A stretch of DNA of 64,000 bases, from contig NZ_MQUB01000001.1 of NCBI RefSeq assembly GCF_002943755.1, positions 1,414,501-1,478,500 of the forward strand, in the 5' to 3' direction. The notes beneath the pieces were generated by a model. That model did not search any database. It was given only the letters and a program-made list of their open reading frames with translations, and was not told the DNA's origin. The stretch is from Aureitalea marina (GTDB lineage Bacteria; Bacteroidota; Bacteroidia; Flavobacteriales; Flavobacteriaceae). The translations under genes were made by a program, and so were the position numbers. Positions 8,023-16,577 of this stretch are shown piece after piece. Each line of letters starts with the position of its first letter. Position 1 is the stretch's first letter.

Positions 8023-8739
8023 ATGAAGAAGATTTTTTATCCGGAAAATACAAGAGGAGCAGCTAATTTTGGATGGCTCCAAGCCAAGTATTCATTTAGC
8101 TTCGCGAATTTTTTCGATCCCAACCGCATTCAATTTGGGCAACTGCGTGTGCTCAATGACGACATTGTGGCTCCCGCCATGGGTTTTGGTAAACATCCCC
8201 ATCAAAATATGGAGATCGTTACCATTCCCCGCTCTGGTGCACTTAGGCACAGGGATTCAATGGGTAATGAAGGAGTTATCGAATCTGGAGACATTCAGAT
8301 CATGAGTGCCGGAAGTGGTGTGGAACATAGCGAAGTTAACGCCAGTACCAAGGAACCCGTAAAACTCTTCCAGATTTGGGTGATGCCAGAAGATCAAAAT
8401 GTGGCTCCTCGCTACGATCAGCGCAAAATTGCTTCCCTGGTCAAACCCAACCAGATTTCAACTGTAGTCCACCCTAGATCCGAGGCGGGAGGAAATGACC
8501 TTTGGATCCACCAACAAGCCTACTTTAACCTGGGTAACTTTACAGAAGACACCCAGACTACTTACGCGGTAAAGCAGCCCGGACACGGGGTTTATTTACT
8601 GGTCATTGAAGGCCAGGTAACCTTGGGCGATGACATCCTGGAGAAACGTGATGCCATGGGCATCTGGGAAACCGGGGAGATTGAACTGAATGTATCCGCT
8701 GGCACCGAGATCCTGATGATCGAAGTACCCATGAATTAA
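8023..8739 (+). CDS. Pirin family protein (bicupin)
   Basis: The 238-residue protein is a member of the pirin/YhhW group. The first cupin holds the metal-binding pattern HPHQNMEIV ... HRDSMGNEG ... GVEHSE at about residues 57-105; the second cupin (about 170-238) is degenerate, as usual. Close relatives bind iron or other metals and some have quercetin dioxygenase activity, but the physiological substrate is generally unknown. Length (about 235) is typical of the single-subunit YhhW type. It precedes a small GNAT gene by 11 bases, so the two form an operon. Confidence 0.92.
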   Translation: MKKIFYPENTRGAANFGWLQAKYSFSFANFFDPNRIQFGQLRVLNDDIVAPAMGFGKHPHQNMEIVTIPRSGALRHRDSMGNEGVIESGDIQIMSAGSGVEHSEVNASTKEPVKLFQIWVMPEDQNVAPRYDQRKIASLVKPNQISTVVHPRSEAGGNDLWIHQQAYFNLGNFTEDTQTTYAVKQPGHGVYLLVIEGQVTLGDDILEKRDAMGIWETGEIELNVSAGTEILMIEVPMN

Positions 8740-8750
8740 ATAATATTCCC

Positions 8751-9050
8751 ATGATTGAAGATGTAGTGATTACGGACAATGAATTTTTGCGTCAATTCGA
8801 ATTAGAAGTTGGAGATAATATGGCGAGGATCGAATATGCTTTGCAAGACCGGAAGATATTCCTGACCAAGTACGACATGCCTGAGGACATGGAGGAGCAG
8901 GGTTTTAGGGAAATCTTCATCCGCGCCGTTTTCGAACGAGTGAAGGACAGAGGGATAAGCCTGGTTCCTACCAGCCCTGAGATTGCTGGTTTTATGCGAC
9001 GTAATCGTCGTACCTACAAAGCTTTGCTTCCCGTAGGGATCAATATCTAA
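8751..9050 (+). CDS. Small GNAT-like N-acetyltransferase (YjdJ/NATD1 type)
   Basis: The 99-residue protein matches the compact Gcn5-related family: an N-terminal strand (ARIEYALQDRKIFLTKYDMP) typical of the YjdJ/NATD1 group, a helix (REIFIRAVFERVKDRG) and the strand LVPTSPEIAGFMRRN. It lacks the full acetyl-CoA loop of larger GNATs, as this subfamily does. Substrate unknown. It is co-transcribed with the pirin gene and converges on the SLC13 permease with a 3-base gap. Confidence 0.82.
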   Translation: MIEDVVITDNEFLRQFELEVGDNMARIEYALQDRKIFLTKYDMPEDMEEQGFREIFIRAVFERVKDRGISLVPTSPEIAGFMRRNRRTYKALLPVGINI

Positions 9051-9053
9051 GTA

Positions 9054-10892
9054 TTAGAAAGGCCAAAATACCGGGACCAGTATCAAACTGGCAAAGAGGA
9101 AGAGGATCAGCAATGGACCTCCGGCCCGTAAATAATCCACAAACTTATATCCACCAGCACCGATGACCATGGCATTGGTCGTGGTTCCTATTGGGGTCAG
9201 AAAGGCCGTAGATGCGCTGATGGCAACTACAATCAGGAATGGCTCCGGAGAAGCGCCTATGGCCATAGCAGCCAATAAAGAGATCGGGGCCATCAGGACG
9301 GCTGTGGCTGAATTGTTGATGGTTTGACTAAACAAACTGGTCAACAAAAAGATACTGGCCAGGAGGTAGATCGGGCCCAATTCCCCTGCTGTAACAACCA
9401 GAGACTCTGCCGCCGTCTGAGCTGCACCTGTCTTTTGCAAAGCAATTCCCATGGGGATCATAGCCGCGATCATGACCACACTGGTCCAGCTAATCCCCTT
9501 GTACGCTACCGAAACCGGGACACAGCCACTGAGAATCATCAGTCCTGCACAAATCAAGGTAGTAATGGCACCCGGAAAAACGTTTAACACTAACATCACA
9601 ATCATCAGCATCAGGATTCCCAAGGCCAGGTATGAGTTGAAGTTCAGTTGGATAACATTCTTTGCTAAACCTTCTGGGCTACCACAGACTACCAGATGCT
9701 TGTATTGCTTTTTAAGCTCGAATATACTCTCCCAACTCCCTCTAACCGGGAGAGCGTCACCCGCTCTCACCCGAATTTACTTATCTGTTAGCGGCTTGTT
9801 ATTCCTTGAGGCGGCCAGCAACTGAATCTGAAAGCGTTCGAAAAAGCTGCCAAGACTCGTCATCCTTCCTGCAATGACCGATTTTGGGGTAACCATGAAC
9901 TCTGTAATTCCGATCTCTCTGCTAAGTAAATTGGACTTGAGCTCCTGGTCCACGGCGCCAACTGGTAGCAGACCCAGGCGATATTTTAGCATGAGCTTAT
10001 TGACCGTCTCTGGATTTCCCTTAACCATTAAGATATCGTGATACCGCAGTGTGGTATCACATATCGGCAACTCCTCGAAAGCCGGTACTCCCCTAAGTGG
10101 TTTGGGGTGTCTCCTCTTTATCCGGATCACAGCCAGATCGTGATCCTCCTTTAAATTCCACTCACCCAATTTTGTGTTGATCCAAGGCGAACCACTGCGC
10201 ACGCGAAGGCGGAAATAATTATCCTCAATCTTATAAGCGTCCATCCACTTAACCATCTCGTCATCCAGGCTAACCGGACGATTCTTGGTCTGATAAGTGG
10301 GCAATAATCTAAAACCGATATAGCGAAAGTAGAGGATGGTGATCAACAGCAACGGAATACCGATCATGGCAAACTCGAAGAAACTGAAGCCCGCTCCCTG
10401 ATAATCGATCAAGGCATCGTTAACAATTATATTGGGAGGCGTCCCCGTAAGCGTTAAAAGGCCACCAGTGTTAGACCCAAAGGCCATGGGAATTAGCATC
10501 TTGGAAGGTACTGTTCCAGCGTTCCAGGCCGCACCAATGGTAACAGGTAATAGCGTTGCAACCGTTCCAGTATTACTAACAAAACCGGAGAGTATCCCTG
10601 ATCCTGCTGTGATAATAATCAATAATCTTGGAACTCGATTTCGCGCCCATTGGACGAATTTCTGTCCAGCCAATGCCGTCCAGCCCGTCCTGGAAAGCCC
10701 CTCACCGATAATGAAAAGCGCTGCGATCATCACAACGGTGGTATTGCTGAAACCGCTTAGGGCCTCACCTATATCGATGATCCCAAAGAGATAAAGGGAG
10801 ATCATGGAGAGAAGGGCAACGATATCCGGTGGAAACTTACCGCTGATGAACAGTATAACGGTAATTCCCAGGATGATCAATAAAGTGGTCAT
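9054..10892 (-). pseudogene. SLC13-family permease with central RCK_C domains, interrupted by an in-frame TAA
   Basis: Read as one frame the gene encodes 612 residues, a normal length for an SLC13/DASS-type sodium:anion permease with internal regulatory RCK_C domains. The first part (from 10892) has several membrane helices, the signature SNTGTVATLLPV and an RCK_C domain (SPWINTKLGEWNLKE). The second part has SQTINNSATAVLMAP and GTTTNAMVIGAGGYK, the second half-signature. The only interruption is TAA at 9777-9779 between NKPLTDK and IRVRAGDAL, inside the second RCK_C domain; both sides are in the same frame, so this is a nonsense codon, not a frameshift. A GTG at 9770 could restart translation but would make a protein without half the transporter. 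It follows mtaB by 4 bases. Substrate (sulfate, dicarboxylate or other) is not decidable. Confidence 0.85.
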
Positions 10893-10896
10893 GCAA

Positions 10897-12231
10897 TCAG
10901 CTTAGAACAGTTTCCGGAACAAGGTTAAAACGAACAGCACCGTCTGCATCTATCTCCGTCAACTCTACCGGCAGTATGTTCCCTACCAAGGCTGGATCCC
11001 AAGGTGCCTTGACACGCACATAATTCTCGGTAAAACCCTGTATGTATCCTTTTTTGTTCTCTCCTTCGAAAATAACTTTGCGTGCAGTTCCCAACTGACT
11101 TTCGTAAAACGCACGTCTCTTCTTGACCGATAAGCCCCGTAGCATTTTAGAGCGTTTGTGACGTACATCCTTGGGAACAACGCCTTCCATATCTGCAGCT
11201 ACAGTATTATCCCGCTCAGAATAGGTAAAAACATGCAGATAAGAGATATCTAATTCGTTGAGGAAATGATAGGTCTCCAGGAAGTGCTCGTCCGTTTCTC
11301 CCGGGAAACCGACGATCACATCTACCCCTATACATGCATCTGGCATCACCTTTTTGATCCTGGTCACTCTATCCAAATATAATTCTCGCTGATAGCGTCG
11401 GCGCATCAACCCGAGGATTTCATTGCTCCCGCTCTGCAGCGGAATGTGAAAGTGAGGAACAAAGGTTTTGGAGCCCGCTACAAAATCGATTAATTCGTTC
11501 TTGAGTAAATTCGGTTCTATGGAAGAGATCCGAAGCCGTTCGATGCCCGGAACCTCATCCAATGCCTTGCAGAGCTCCATAAAGGTATGTTCGTGCTTCT
11601 TATTGCCGAACTCTCCCTTACCATAATCCCCAATATTTACACCTGTCAGAACGATCTCCTTGATGCCCCGTGCAGAGATATCGGCAGCATTTTTCAGCAC
11701 ATTTTCAAGGGTATCACTTCTGGAAATCCCGCGAGCCAACGGAATGGTGCAGTAGGTACATTTATAATCGCAACCGTCCTGGACCTTTAAAAAAGCGCGG
11801 GTTCTATCCCCGATGGAATAACTACCCACATAGAAATCGGCCTCGCTGATCTCACAGGAATGTACCTCTCCGATGTCCTTCTTCGAAAGATCATTCAGAT
11901 AATCGGTCAATTTGAATTTCTCTGTCGCTCCAAGGACCAGATCAACACCATCTACGGCGGCTAATTCCTCAGGCTTGAGTTGGGCATAACAGCCAACCGC
12001 AGCAATAAAAGCCTCAGGATTCACTTTCTGTGCCTGACGCACAGTGGTCTTAAAACGCTTGTCTGCATTGTCTGTCACACTGCAGGTATTGATCACGTAG
12101 ATATCGGCCCACTGGTCAAAGGAAACACGTTGGAATCCTTCTTGCTCAAAGCCACGCGCAATGGTAGAAGTCTCACTGAAATTCAGCTTGCAACCCAGGG
12201 TGTGAAATGCAACTTTTTTTTGCCCGTTCAT
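10897..12231 (-). CDS. mtaB: tRNA t6A37 methylthiotransferase MtaB
   Basis: The 444-residue radical-SAM enzyme adds a methylthio group to N6-threonylcarbamoyladenosine at position 37 of tRNAs reading ANN codons. The N-terminal UPF0004 domain supplies three cluster cysteines (TLGCKLNFSE, INTCSVTDNADK, AVGCYAQLKPE) and the radical-SAM cluster is in GCDYKCTYCTIPLARG at about residues 152-167. A TRAM-like tail ends with LPVELTEIDADG. The NTCSVTDNADK form and the overall length fit MtaB rather than MiaB or RimO. It is the first gene of an operon with the SLC13 permease. Confidence 0.93.
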   Translation of the reverse strand: MNGQKKVAFHTLGCKLNFSETSTIARGFEQEGFQRVSFDQWADIYVINTCSVTDNADKRFKTTVRQAQKVNPEAFIAAVGCYAQLKPEELAAVDGVDLVLGATEKFKLTDYLNDLSKKDIGEVHSCEISEADFYVGSYSIGDRTRAFLKVQDGCDYKCTYCTIPLARGISRSDTLENVLKNAADISARGIKEIVLTGVNIGDYGKGEFGNKKHEHTFMELCKALDEVPGIERLRISSIEPNLLKNELIDFVAGSKTFVPHFHIPLQSGSNEILGLMRRRYQRELYLDRVTRIKKVMPDACIGVDVIVGFPGETDEHFLETYHFLNELDISYLHVFTYSERDNTVAADMEGVVPKDVRHKRSKMLRGLSVKKRRAFYESQLGTARKVIFEGENKKGYIQGFTENYVRVKAPWDPALVGNILPVELTEIDADGAVRFNLVPETVLS

Positions 12232-12248
12232 GCCTTGAAAATGAGGGG

Positions 12249-12256
12249 CAAAGGTA
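12249..12256 (-). promoter_or_regulatory. -7 box TACCTTTG of mtaB
   Basis: Exact match on the minus strand, 18 bases upstream of the mtaB start; no recognisable -33 TTG at 19 bases. Confidence 0.5.
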
Positions 12257-12299
12257 GGGAATTTTTGGGTGAAGAGCGTGACCCTCTGGCGGTTGAGCA

Positions 12300-12446
12300 G
12301 TGAGCAGTGCGTGGTGAGTGGTGAGTGGTGAGCGGTGAGTCGTTAGTCGTTAGTCGTTAGTCGTTAGTAGTTAGTCGTTAGTCGTTAGTCGTTAGTCGTT
12401 AGTAGTTAGTAGTTAGTAGTTAGTAGTTAGTAGTTAGTAGTTAGTA
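12300..12446. repeat. Tandem heptanucleotide array, 21 units
   Basis: Exactly 21 contiguous 7-base units occupy 12300-12446. The left part holds GTGAGCA, GTGCGTG, GTGAGTG (2), GTGAGCG and GTGAGTC; then GTTAGTC (7 copies) and GTTAGTA (8 copies) alternate in blocks. The consensus is GTKAGTN. It lies in the gene-free stretch 12232-12695 between the divergent mtaB and the lipoprotein gene. It resembles the short tandemly repeated repetitive (STRR) heptamers known from cyanobacteria in form only. A 7-base unit in coding sequence would shift the frame, which fits its intergenic position. Confidence 0.95.
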
Positions 12447-12644
12447 ATATCGACGAATTCGACTTACCATTAGCGATTCACTCTACGTTGGGGCCCCTAA
12501 CCCCTCCCGGGGTCAATTTAGCATCACAGATCATTCAAGCCAAACTGTTCATCTCTGGTCCATCGGGATTTAAGTATTCAATTACCAGATTCATAAAAGT
12601 CCACTTTGTTACCTGGTGGTGGATAAACAGTAAAACAAGTAAGT

Positions 12645-12672
12645 CGATTAACGAATAACGACTAACGATTAA
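12645..12672. repeat. Four heptamers in the opposite orientation
   Basis: CGATTAA, CGAATAA, CGACTAA, CGATTAA occupy 12645-12672. CGACTAA is the complement of TTAGTCG, the rotated unit of the array at 12300, so the two arrays face each other across about 200 bases of unique sequence (which includes the GC-rich GGGGCCCC segment near 12490) and could pair. Confidence 0.85.
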
Positions 12673-12683
12673 CCATAATCGCT

Positions 12684-12691
12684 TACCTTTG
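12684..12691 (+). promoter_or_regulatory. -7 box TACCTTTG upstream of the substrate-binding lipoprotein
   Basis: Exact TAnnTTTG match directly after the inverted heptamers. Transcription would begin near 12697, which makes the GTG at 12696 unlikely as a start codon. Confidence 0.55.
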
Positions 12692-12722
12692 AATCGTGCC
12701 CTGTTTTCCCATTATTGTAGGA

Positions 12723-14330
12723 TTGTTTAGAAAGTTAATTGCCTTACTGATTGTAGGTGTGATGCTGGCTGCATGTTCCGATCGTCCGAAGCCCATGCCC
12801 GATCATCTGGTGTTTAGGTATAACGAGCACAGCAACATCAGTTCTCTGGATCCCGCCTTTGCTAGAAATCCACAGAACATCTGGCCTTCCAATCAATTGT
12901 TTAATGGGCTGGTTCAGCTGGACGATTCCCTGAACATCCGACCCGATATTGCCTGGCGCTGGGAAATTGACGATAGCACACAAACCTATCGGTTCTTTCT
13001 ACGAGAGGATGTCTATTTTCACAAAAACGCAGTTTTCGGTCCCGATTCTACACGCCTGGTCAAAGCGGCTGACTTTGTGTACAGTTTTGACCGTTTATTA
13101 GACCCCAAGGTCGCTTCACCTGGAAGTTGGGTGCTCAATAATGTACTGGACTACAAGGCAGAGGATGATTTTGTCCTTTCCATTCGCTTGAAACAGCCCT
13201 TCCCCGCTTTCTTGGGGCTCCTTTCCATGCGATATTGCTCGGTGGTACCCCGGGAAGCAGTTGAGTATTATGGCTCAGAATTCCGCAGTAATCCGGTGGG
13301 GACAGGCCCCTTTAAATTCAAGCTTTGGGAAGAGAACATCAAATTGGTTTTCCGAAAGAACAACGACTATTTTGAAACCGATGCAGTGGGGAATCAGCTG
13401 CCGTATCTGGAAGCCGTTGCCATTACATTCCTGCCAGATAAGCAAAGTGAATTCCTGCAGTTTGCCCAAGGCAAGATCGATTTCATTTCCGGTCTGGACA
13501 ACTCTTATAAGGACGAGATCCTGACAACCTCAGGACAATTACAAGACCGCTACACAGAAGATGTCAATTTGATCACCTCTCCTTATCTAAATACAGAATA
13601 CTTAGGCTTTTTCCTGGGTGCCAGCACACCAGAGATCCAATCTCCCCTTATCAGGCAGGCCGTTAATTACGGTTTCGACCGGGCAAAAATGGTAACCTAC
13701 CTACGTAATGGCATGGGAATCCCTGCAACCGCTGGATTCATCCCTAAGGGCCTCCCGGGTTATTTGCCTATCCCCGGTTATGATTACCAGCCGGATAAGG
13801 CCTGGGAATTAGTAGAACAATACAAGCTGGAAACCGGCGACAATAAGCCAGAGATCGTGATCGGAACCAATAGTCAGTATTTGGACATCTGTGAATACAT
13901 TCAGCGAGAACTGGAGAAGATCGGGATTGGAGTCAAGGTCGATGTAATGCCGCCCTCTACCCTCAGGCAAATGAAAAGTAGCGGAGAACTGGATGTTTTC
14001 CGTGCCAGTTGGGTTGCGGATTATCCGGATGCAGAGAATTACCTCTCCCTGTTCTATTCACCCAACTTTACCCCAAACGGTCCCAATTACATGCACTACC
14101 GAAATCCGGTTCTGGACAGTCTGTATCAGGAATCGCTGCTGGTGAACCAAATAGAAGAACGCCGTTTGCTGTACACCAAAATGGATTCCCTCATCATATC
14201 GGAAGCCCCTGTCGTTCCCTTATACTATGACATGGCCATCCGTTTTGTCCGCAAAGATGTAAGTGGATTGGGAATCAATCCGCAGAATTTCCTGTTTCTC
14301 AAGAGAGTACAAAAAAACCCAGCAAACTAG
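12723..14330 (+). CDS. ABC transporter peptide/nickel-type substrate-binding lipoprotein
   Basis: The roughly 535-residue protein belongs to the SBP_bac_5 family that delivers peptides or similar ligands to ABC importers. A lipobox (GVMLAAC) follows a hydrophobic leader; the mature part begins with SDRPKPMPDHLVFRYNE and contains the family segment YRFFLREDVYFHKNAVFG and the later ADYPDAENYLSLFYSPNF region. I choose TTG 12723 as start: it gives the compact leader MFRKLIALLIVGV and lies 26 bases after the predicted transcription start. GTG 12696 would add nine residues but sits at the transcription start. No permease or ATPase genes are adjacent, so the partner transporter is elsewhere or absent. 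Confidence 0.85.
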   Translation: MFRKLIALLIVGVMLAACSDRPKPMPDHLVFRYNEHSNISSLDPAFARNPQNIWPSNQLFNGLVQLDDSLNIRPDIAWRWEIDDSTQTYRFFLREDVYFHKNAVFGPDSTRLVKAADFVYSFDRLLDPKVASPGSWVLNNVLDYKAEDDFVLSIRLKQPFPAFLGLLSMRYCSVVPREAVEYYGSEFRSNPVGTGPFKFKLWEENIKLVFRKNNDYFETDAVGNQLPYLEAVAITFLPDKQSEFLQFAQGKIDFISGLDNSYKDEILTTSGQLQDRYTEDVNLITSPYLNTEYLGFFLGASTPEIQSPLIRQAVNYGFDRAKMVTYLRNGMGIPATAGFIPKGLPGYLPIPGYDYQPDKAWELVEQYKLETGDNKPEIVIGTNSQYLDICEYIQRELEKIGIGVKVDVMPPSTLRQMKSSGELDVFRASWVADYPDAENYLSLFYSPNFTPNGPNYMHYRNPVLDSLYQESLLVNQIEERRLLYTKMDSLIISEAPVVPLYYDMAIRFVRKDVSGLGINPQNFLFLKRVQKNPAN

Positions 14331-14589
14331 GGTAACTAAATCGAGCCTTGTACGACTAATAGTACAAATTCGTCTGGTAAACGATCCCATAGGATCCCTT
14401 CCAAGAACACAAATACCAATCGACTTACGATGGTCCCGTGATCTCCCAGACCACAGCATTTCATCATCAAATTATCGATCATCTCATTCCCTTTAGGGAT
14501 TCAGAAGTATTCCTGACTATGGTCAGGACTCCATTAACCTTTCTGCAGTAGGTATCAAATTAGTGTTTAACCCATTAAAACTTAGAATT
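14331..14589. other. Gene-free stretch
   Basis: I see no coding frame. Two small inverted repeats are present: TTGTAC-N8-GTACAA at 14348-14367 and TCCTGAC-TATG-GTCAGGA at 14511-14528, neither followed by a T tract, so they are not convincing terminators. Confidence 0.5.
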
Positions 14590-14856
14590 ATGTTAGGTGG
14601 TTTTGTCAATGGGATGATCACATCCCTCAAGAATAACAAAAGAGAACGTACAACAGCTTTCGACAAGGAAAAGAAGAGGTTCAATCCGACATACGGTGAT
14701 TTTGTGGATCACAAAAAAATGAGCCCTCGAGAATTCCAACGATTTAGAAAGCGGTTAGAAATGGGGCGTCAAAAGTCGGAAAGACACAATCGCATTTTGG
14801 TTGGAATTATGGCTTTCCTGTTCATTGGGCTATTAATTGCCCTGGCCCTGTTGTGA
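14590..14856 (+). CDS. Small basic protein with C-terminal membrane anchor, unknown function
   Basis: Starting at ATG 14590 the product is 88 residues: an N-terminal stretch (MLGGFVNGMITSLKNNKRER), a charged middle rich in Lys and Arg (KMSPREFQRFRKRLEMGRQK) and one transmembrane helix at the end (about residues 66-86). A GTG at 14563 would add nine residues but ATG is more natural. The cytoplasmic basic part and single C-terminal helix suggest a tail-anchored inner-membrane protein. I recognise no family. It converges on the GlmU-like gene with a 7-base gap. Confidence 0.65.
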   Translation: MLGGFVNGMITSLKNNKRERTTAFDKEKKRFNPTYGDFVDHKKMSPREFQRFRKRLEMGRQKSERHNRILVGIMAFLFIGLLIALALL

Positions 14857-14863
14857 ACTTAGA

Positions 14864-16032
14864 TCAATAACGCCGATATCCGCTGGTCAATTCAAAGACA
14901 TGACTCAGAATGTCGGCTTCTTTTTGGTCAAATTCCACATTTCTTCTCTCCATCATGGCCTTAGCAGTTTCAAAGGCCTTGGATGTTCGATATGCAGACA
15001 TTCCGGCTCCACTGCCCCAGGAAAAACTCGGGATGAAATTTCGGGGGTAACCACTGCCAAATACATTACAACTAACTCCTATCACCGTACCTGTATTCAG
15101 CATGGTATTGATACCCGTCTTGCTATGATCGCCCATCATCAACCCACAGAACTGCAGACCTGTTGGGGCAAAACGACCTGAAGAGTAATCCCAAAGCCTG
15201 ACCTCGGTATAGTTGTTCTTCATATTGGACGTATTGGTATCTGCACCCAGGTTACACCATTCGCCCAAAACAGAATTTCCCAGGAAACCGTCATGGCCTT
15301 TATTGGAATAGGCAAACAGCACCGAATTATTAACCTCTCCTCCTACTTTGGAGAATGGCCCTACGGTTGTACCGGTATAGATCTTGGCCCCCATCTTGAG
15401 AATGGCCCCTCACAGAGCGCAAACGGCCCTCTAATCAAACAGCCCTCCATGATCTCCGCATCCTTGCCAATATAGATCGGGCCATCCGTCGTATTTAATG
15501 AACATGATGGCAATTTGGCCCCGGCTTCAACAAAGACCGCGTGATCTCCCAGGCGGGTAACTCCATGTGGAATAGCTTGTGATTCCCGTCCTGAGGTGAT
15601 GCGGTCAAAGTCCGCCGCAATGATCCCATGATTTTTGGAAAAGATATCCCAGGTATGTGCAATTCGGACAACCTCAGAGCCAGTATAGACGATTTGCTGA
15701 TCAATTGCCTGGGTATCAAACACATCATTCCTAAACGCAATCAATTCATCCCCCAAATAGAGTCCCTGTCCTTTTTCCAGCGCAGAGACAGCCTCCGTCA
15801 AACTCTTATCCGGTACAAATGAAGGATCTACAAAAATATTGTCCGATGCTAATCGGATTGGCCACTTAGCACTCAAGTAATCCTCAGTTTGCGTCCAGGT
15901 GGTCTCCTCCAAATAGTCCTCCCACTTTTCCCTCAAGGTATCGATACCCACACGAATATCAGCCACAGGACGGGTAAAGGTAAAGGGCAACAGCTGGTCT
16001 CGGACTGCAGAATCGAACAGGACGTAATTCAT
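14864..16032 (-). pseudogene. GlmU-like sugar nucleotidyltransferase/acyltransferase, frameshifted
   Basis: The full gene would encode about 389 residues. The N-terminal part (from 16032; MNYVLFDSAVRDQLLPFTFT, RPVADIRVG) is the degenerate nucleotidyltransferase domain of Bacteroidetes GlmU-like proteins. The C-terminal part is a left-handed beta-helix with hexapeptide repeats (GPIYIGKDAEIMEG, GAKIYTGTTVGPFSKVGGE, GWLG-type turns) and ends SGYRRY. The frame breaks at the C4 run 15406-15409: adding one G/C base restores LCEGAILKMGAKIY, so the remaining 390 codons read through. The homologous family is thought to act in sugar-nucleotide metabolism for the envelope; exact substrate unknown. Because the rest is fully conserved, the shift is probably a sequence error. 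Confidence 0.85.
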
Positions 16033-16068
16033 GACAACGGATTGGGCTTTTTCATGACCAAAACTAAC

Positions 16069-16096
16069 GAAAAAAGCCTTCGATAACGAAGGCTTT
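16069..16096 (-). terminator. Terminator of rpmE2
   Basis: Stem AAAGCCTTCG/CGAAGGCTTT (16073-16082 with 16087-16096), loop ATAA, with an A6 run on the left that reads as a T tract on the minus strand. Confidence 0.85.
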
Positions 16097-16125
16097 CTAT
16101 ACTTTCTGCTAAGTGAAAACGCGAC

Positions 16126-16395
16126 TTACTCCTCAGTCTTAGGCGCTTTTTTGAACTTGGCGTATTTGTTCTTGAACTTATCGATCCGTCCGGCGGTATC
16201 AACCAATTTGTGTTTACCTGTGTAGTACGGATGAGAAGTACGGGAGATCTCTAGTTTGACCAGGGGATACTCAACCCCTTCGATCTCGATGGTCTCCTTG
16301 GTATCGGCAGTGGACTTAGTAATGAATACATCATCATTGGACATATCCTTGAAGGCAACTAGCCTGTAACTTTCGGGGTGAATTCCTGTTTTCAT
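16126..16395 (-). CDS. rpmE2: 50S ribosomal protein L31 type B
   Basis: The 89-residue protein starts [20 protein letters not shown] and contains [19 protein letters not shown] and a [15 protein letters not shown] tail, the standard L31 family pattern. It lacks the CXXC zinc motif of type A L31, so it is the zinc-independent type B paralogue; in Flavobacteriia this is normally the only copy. It binds the large ribosomal subunit at the central protuberance. It is expressed alone from a strong promoter and is followed by a clear terminator. Confidence 0.95.
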   Translation of the reverse strand: MKTGIHPESYRLVAFKDMSNDDVFITKSTADTKETIEIEGVEYPLVKLEISRTSHPYYTGKHKLVDTAGRIDKFKNKYAKFKKAPKTEE

Positions 16396-16434
16396 CTTTC
16401 GGGTGTTTTACTAAACCTCAAATTTTTGAGTGTG

Positions 16435-16464
16435 CAAATTTAAGTATTTCTATAAATACGGCAA
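16435..16464 (-). promoter_or_regulatory. rpmE2 promoter, TTG-N19-TAAATTTG
   Basis: On the minus strand TTG (16462-16464) and TAAATTTG (16435-16442) are 19 bases apart, the same geometry as the rpmH promoter. Leader about 35 nt. Confidence 0.75.
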
Positions 16465-16493
16465 TAATTTATTTCAATTTTTAAAATTAAAAG

Positions 16494-16521
16494 TTGTGGC
16501 CGTAACGTTTTGCTATCTTTG
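16494..16521 (+). promoter_or_regulatory. Promoter of the DUF4199/GT2 operon, TTG-N17-TATCTTTG
   Basis: TTG at 16494-16496 and TATCTTTG at 16514-16521; leader about 50 nt before ATG 16578. Divergent from rpmE2. Confidence 0.65.
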
Positions 16522-16577
16522 TTTACTAACCAACCGAACAACTTCGGCCACTTTGGCCCACAATAAACGACTATCTC

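Noticed and set aside
12300-12446. CRISPR array
   Set aside because: The units are 7 bases with no spacers, so it is a simple tandem repeat.
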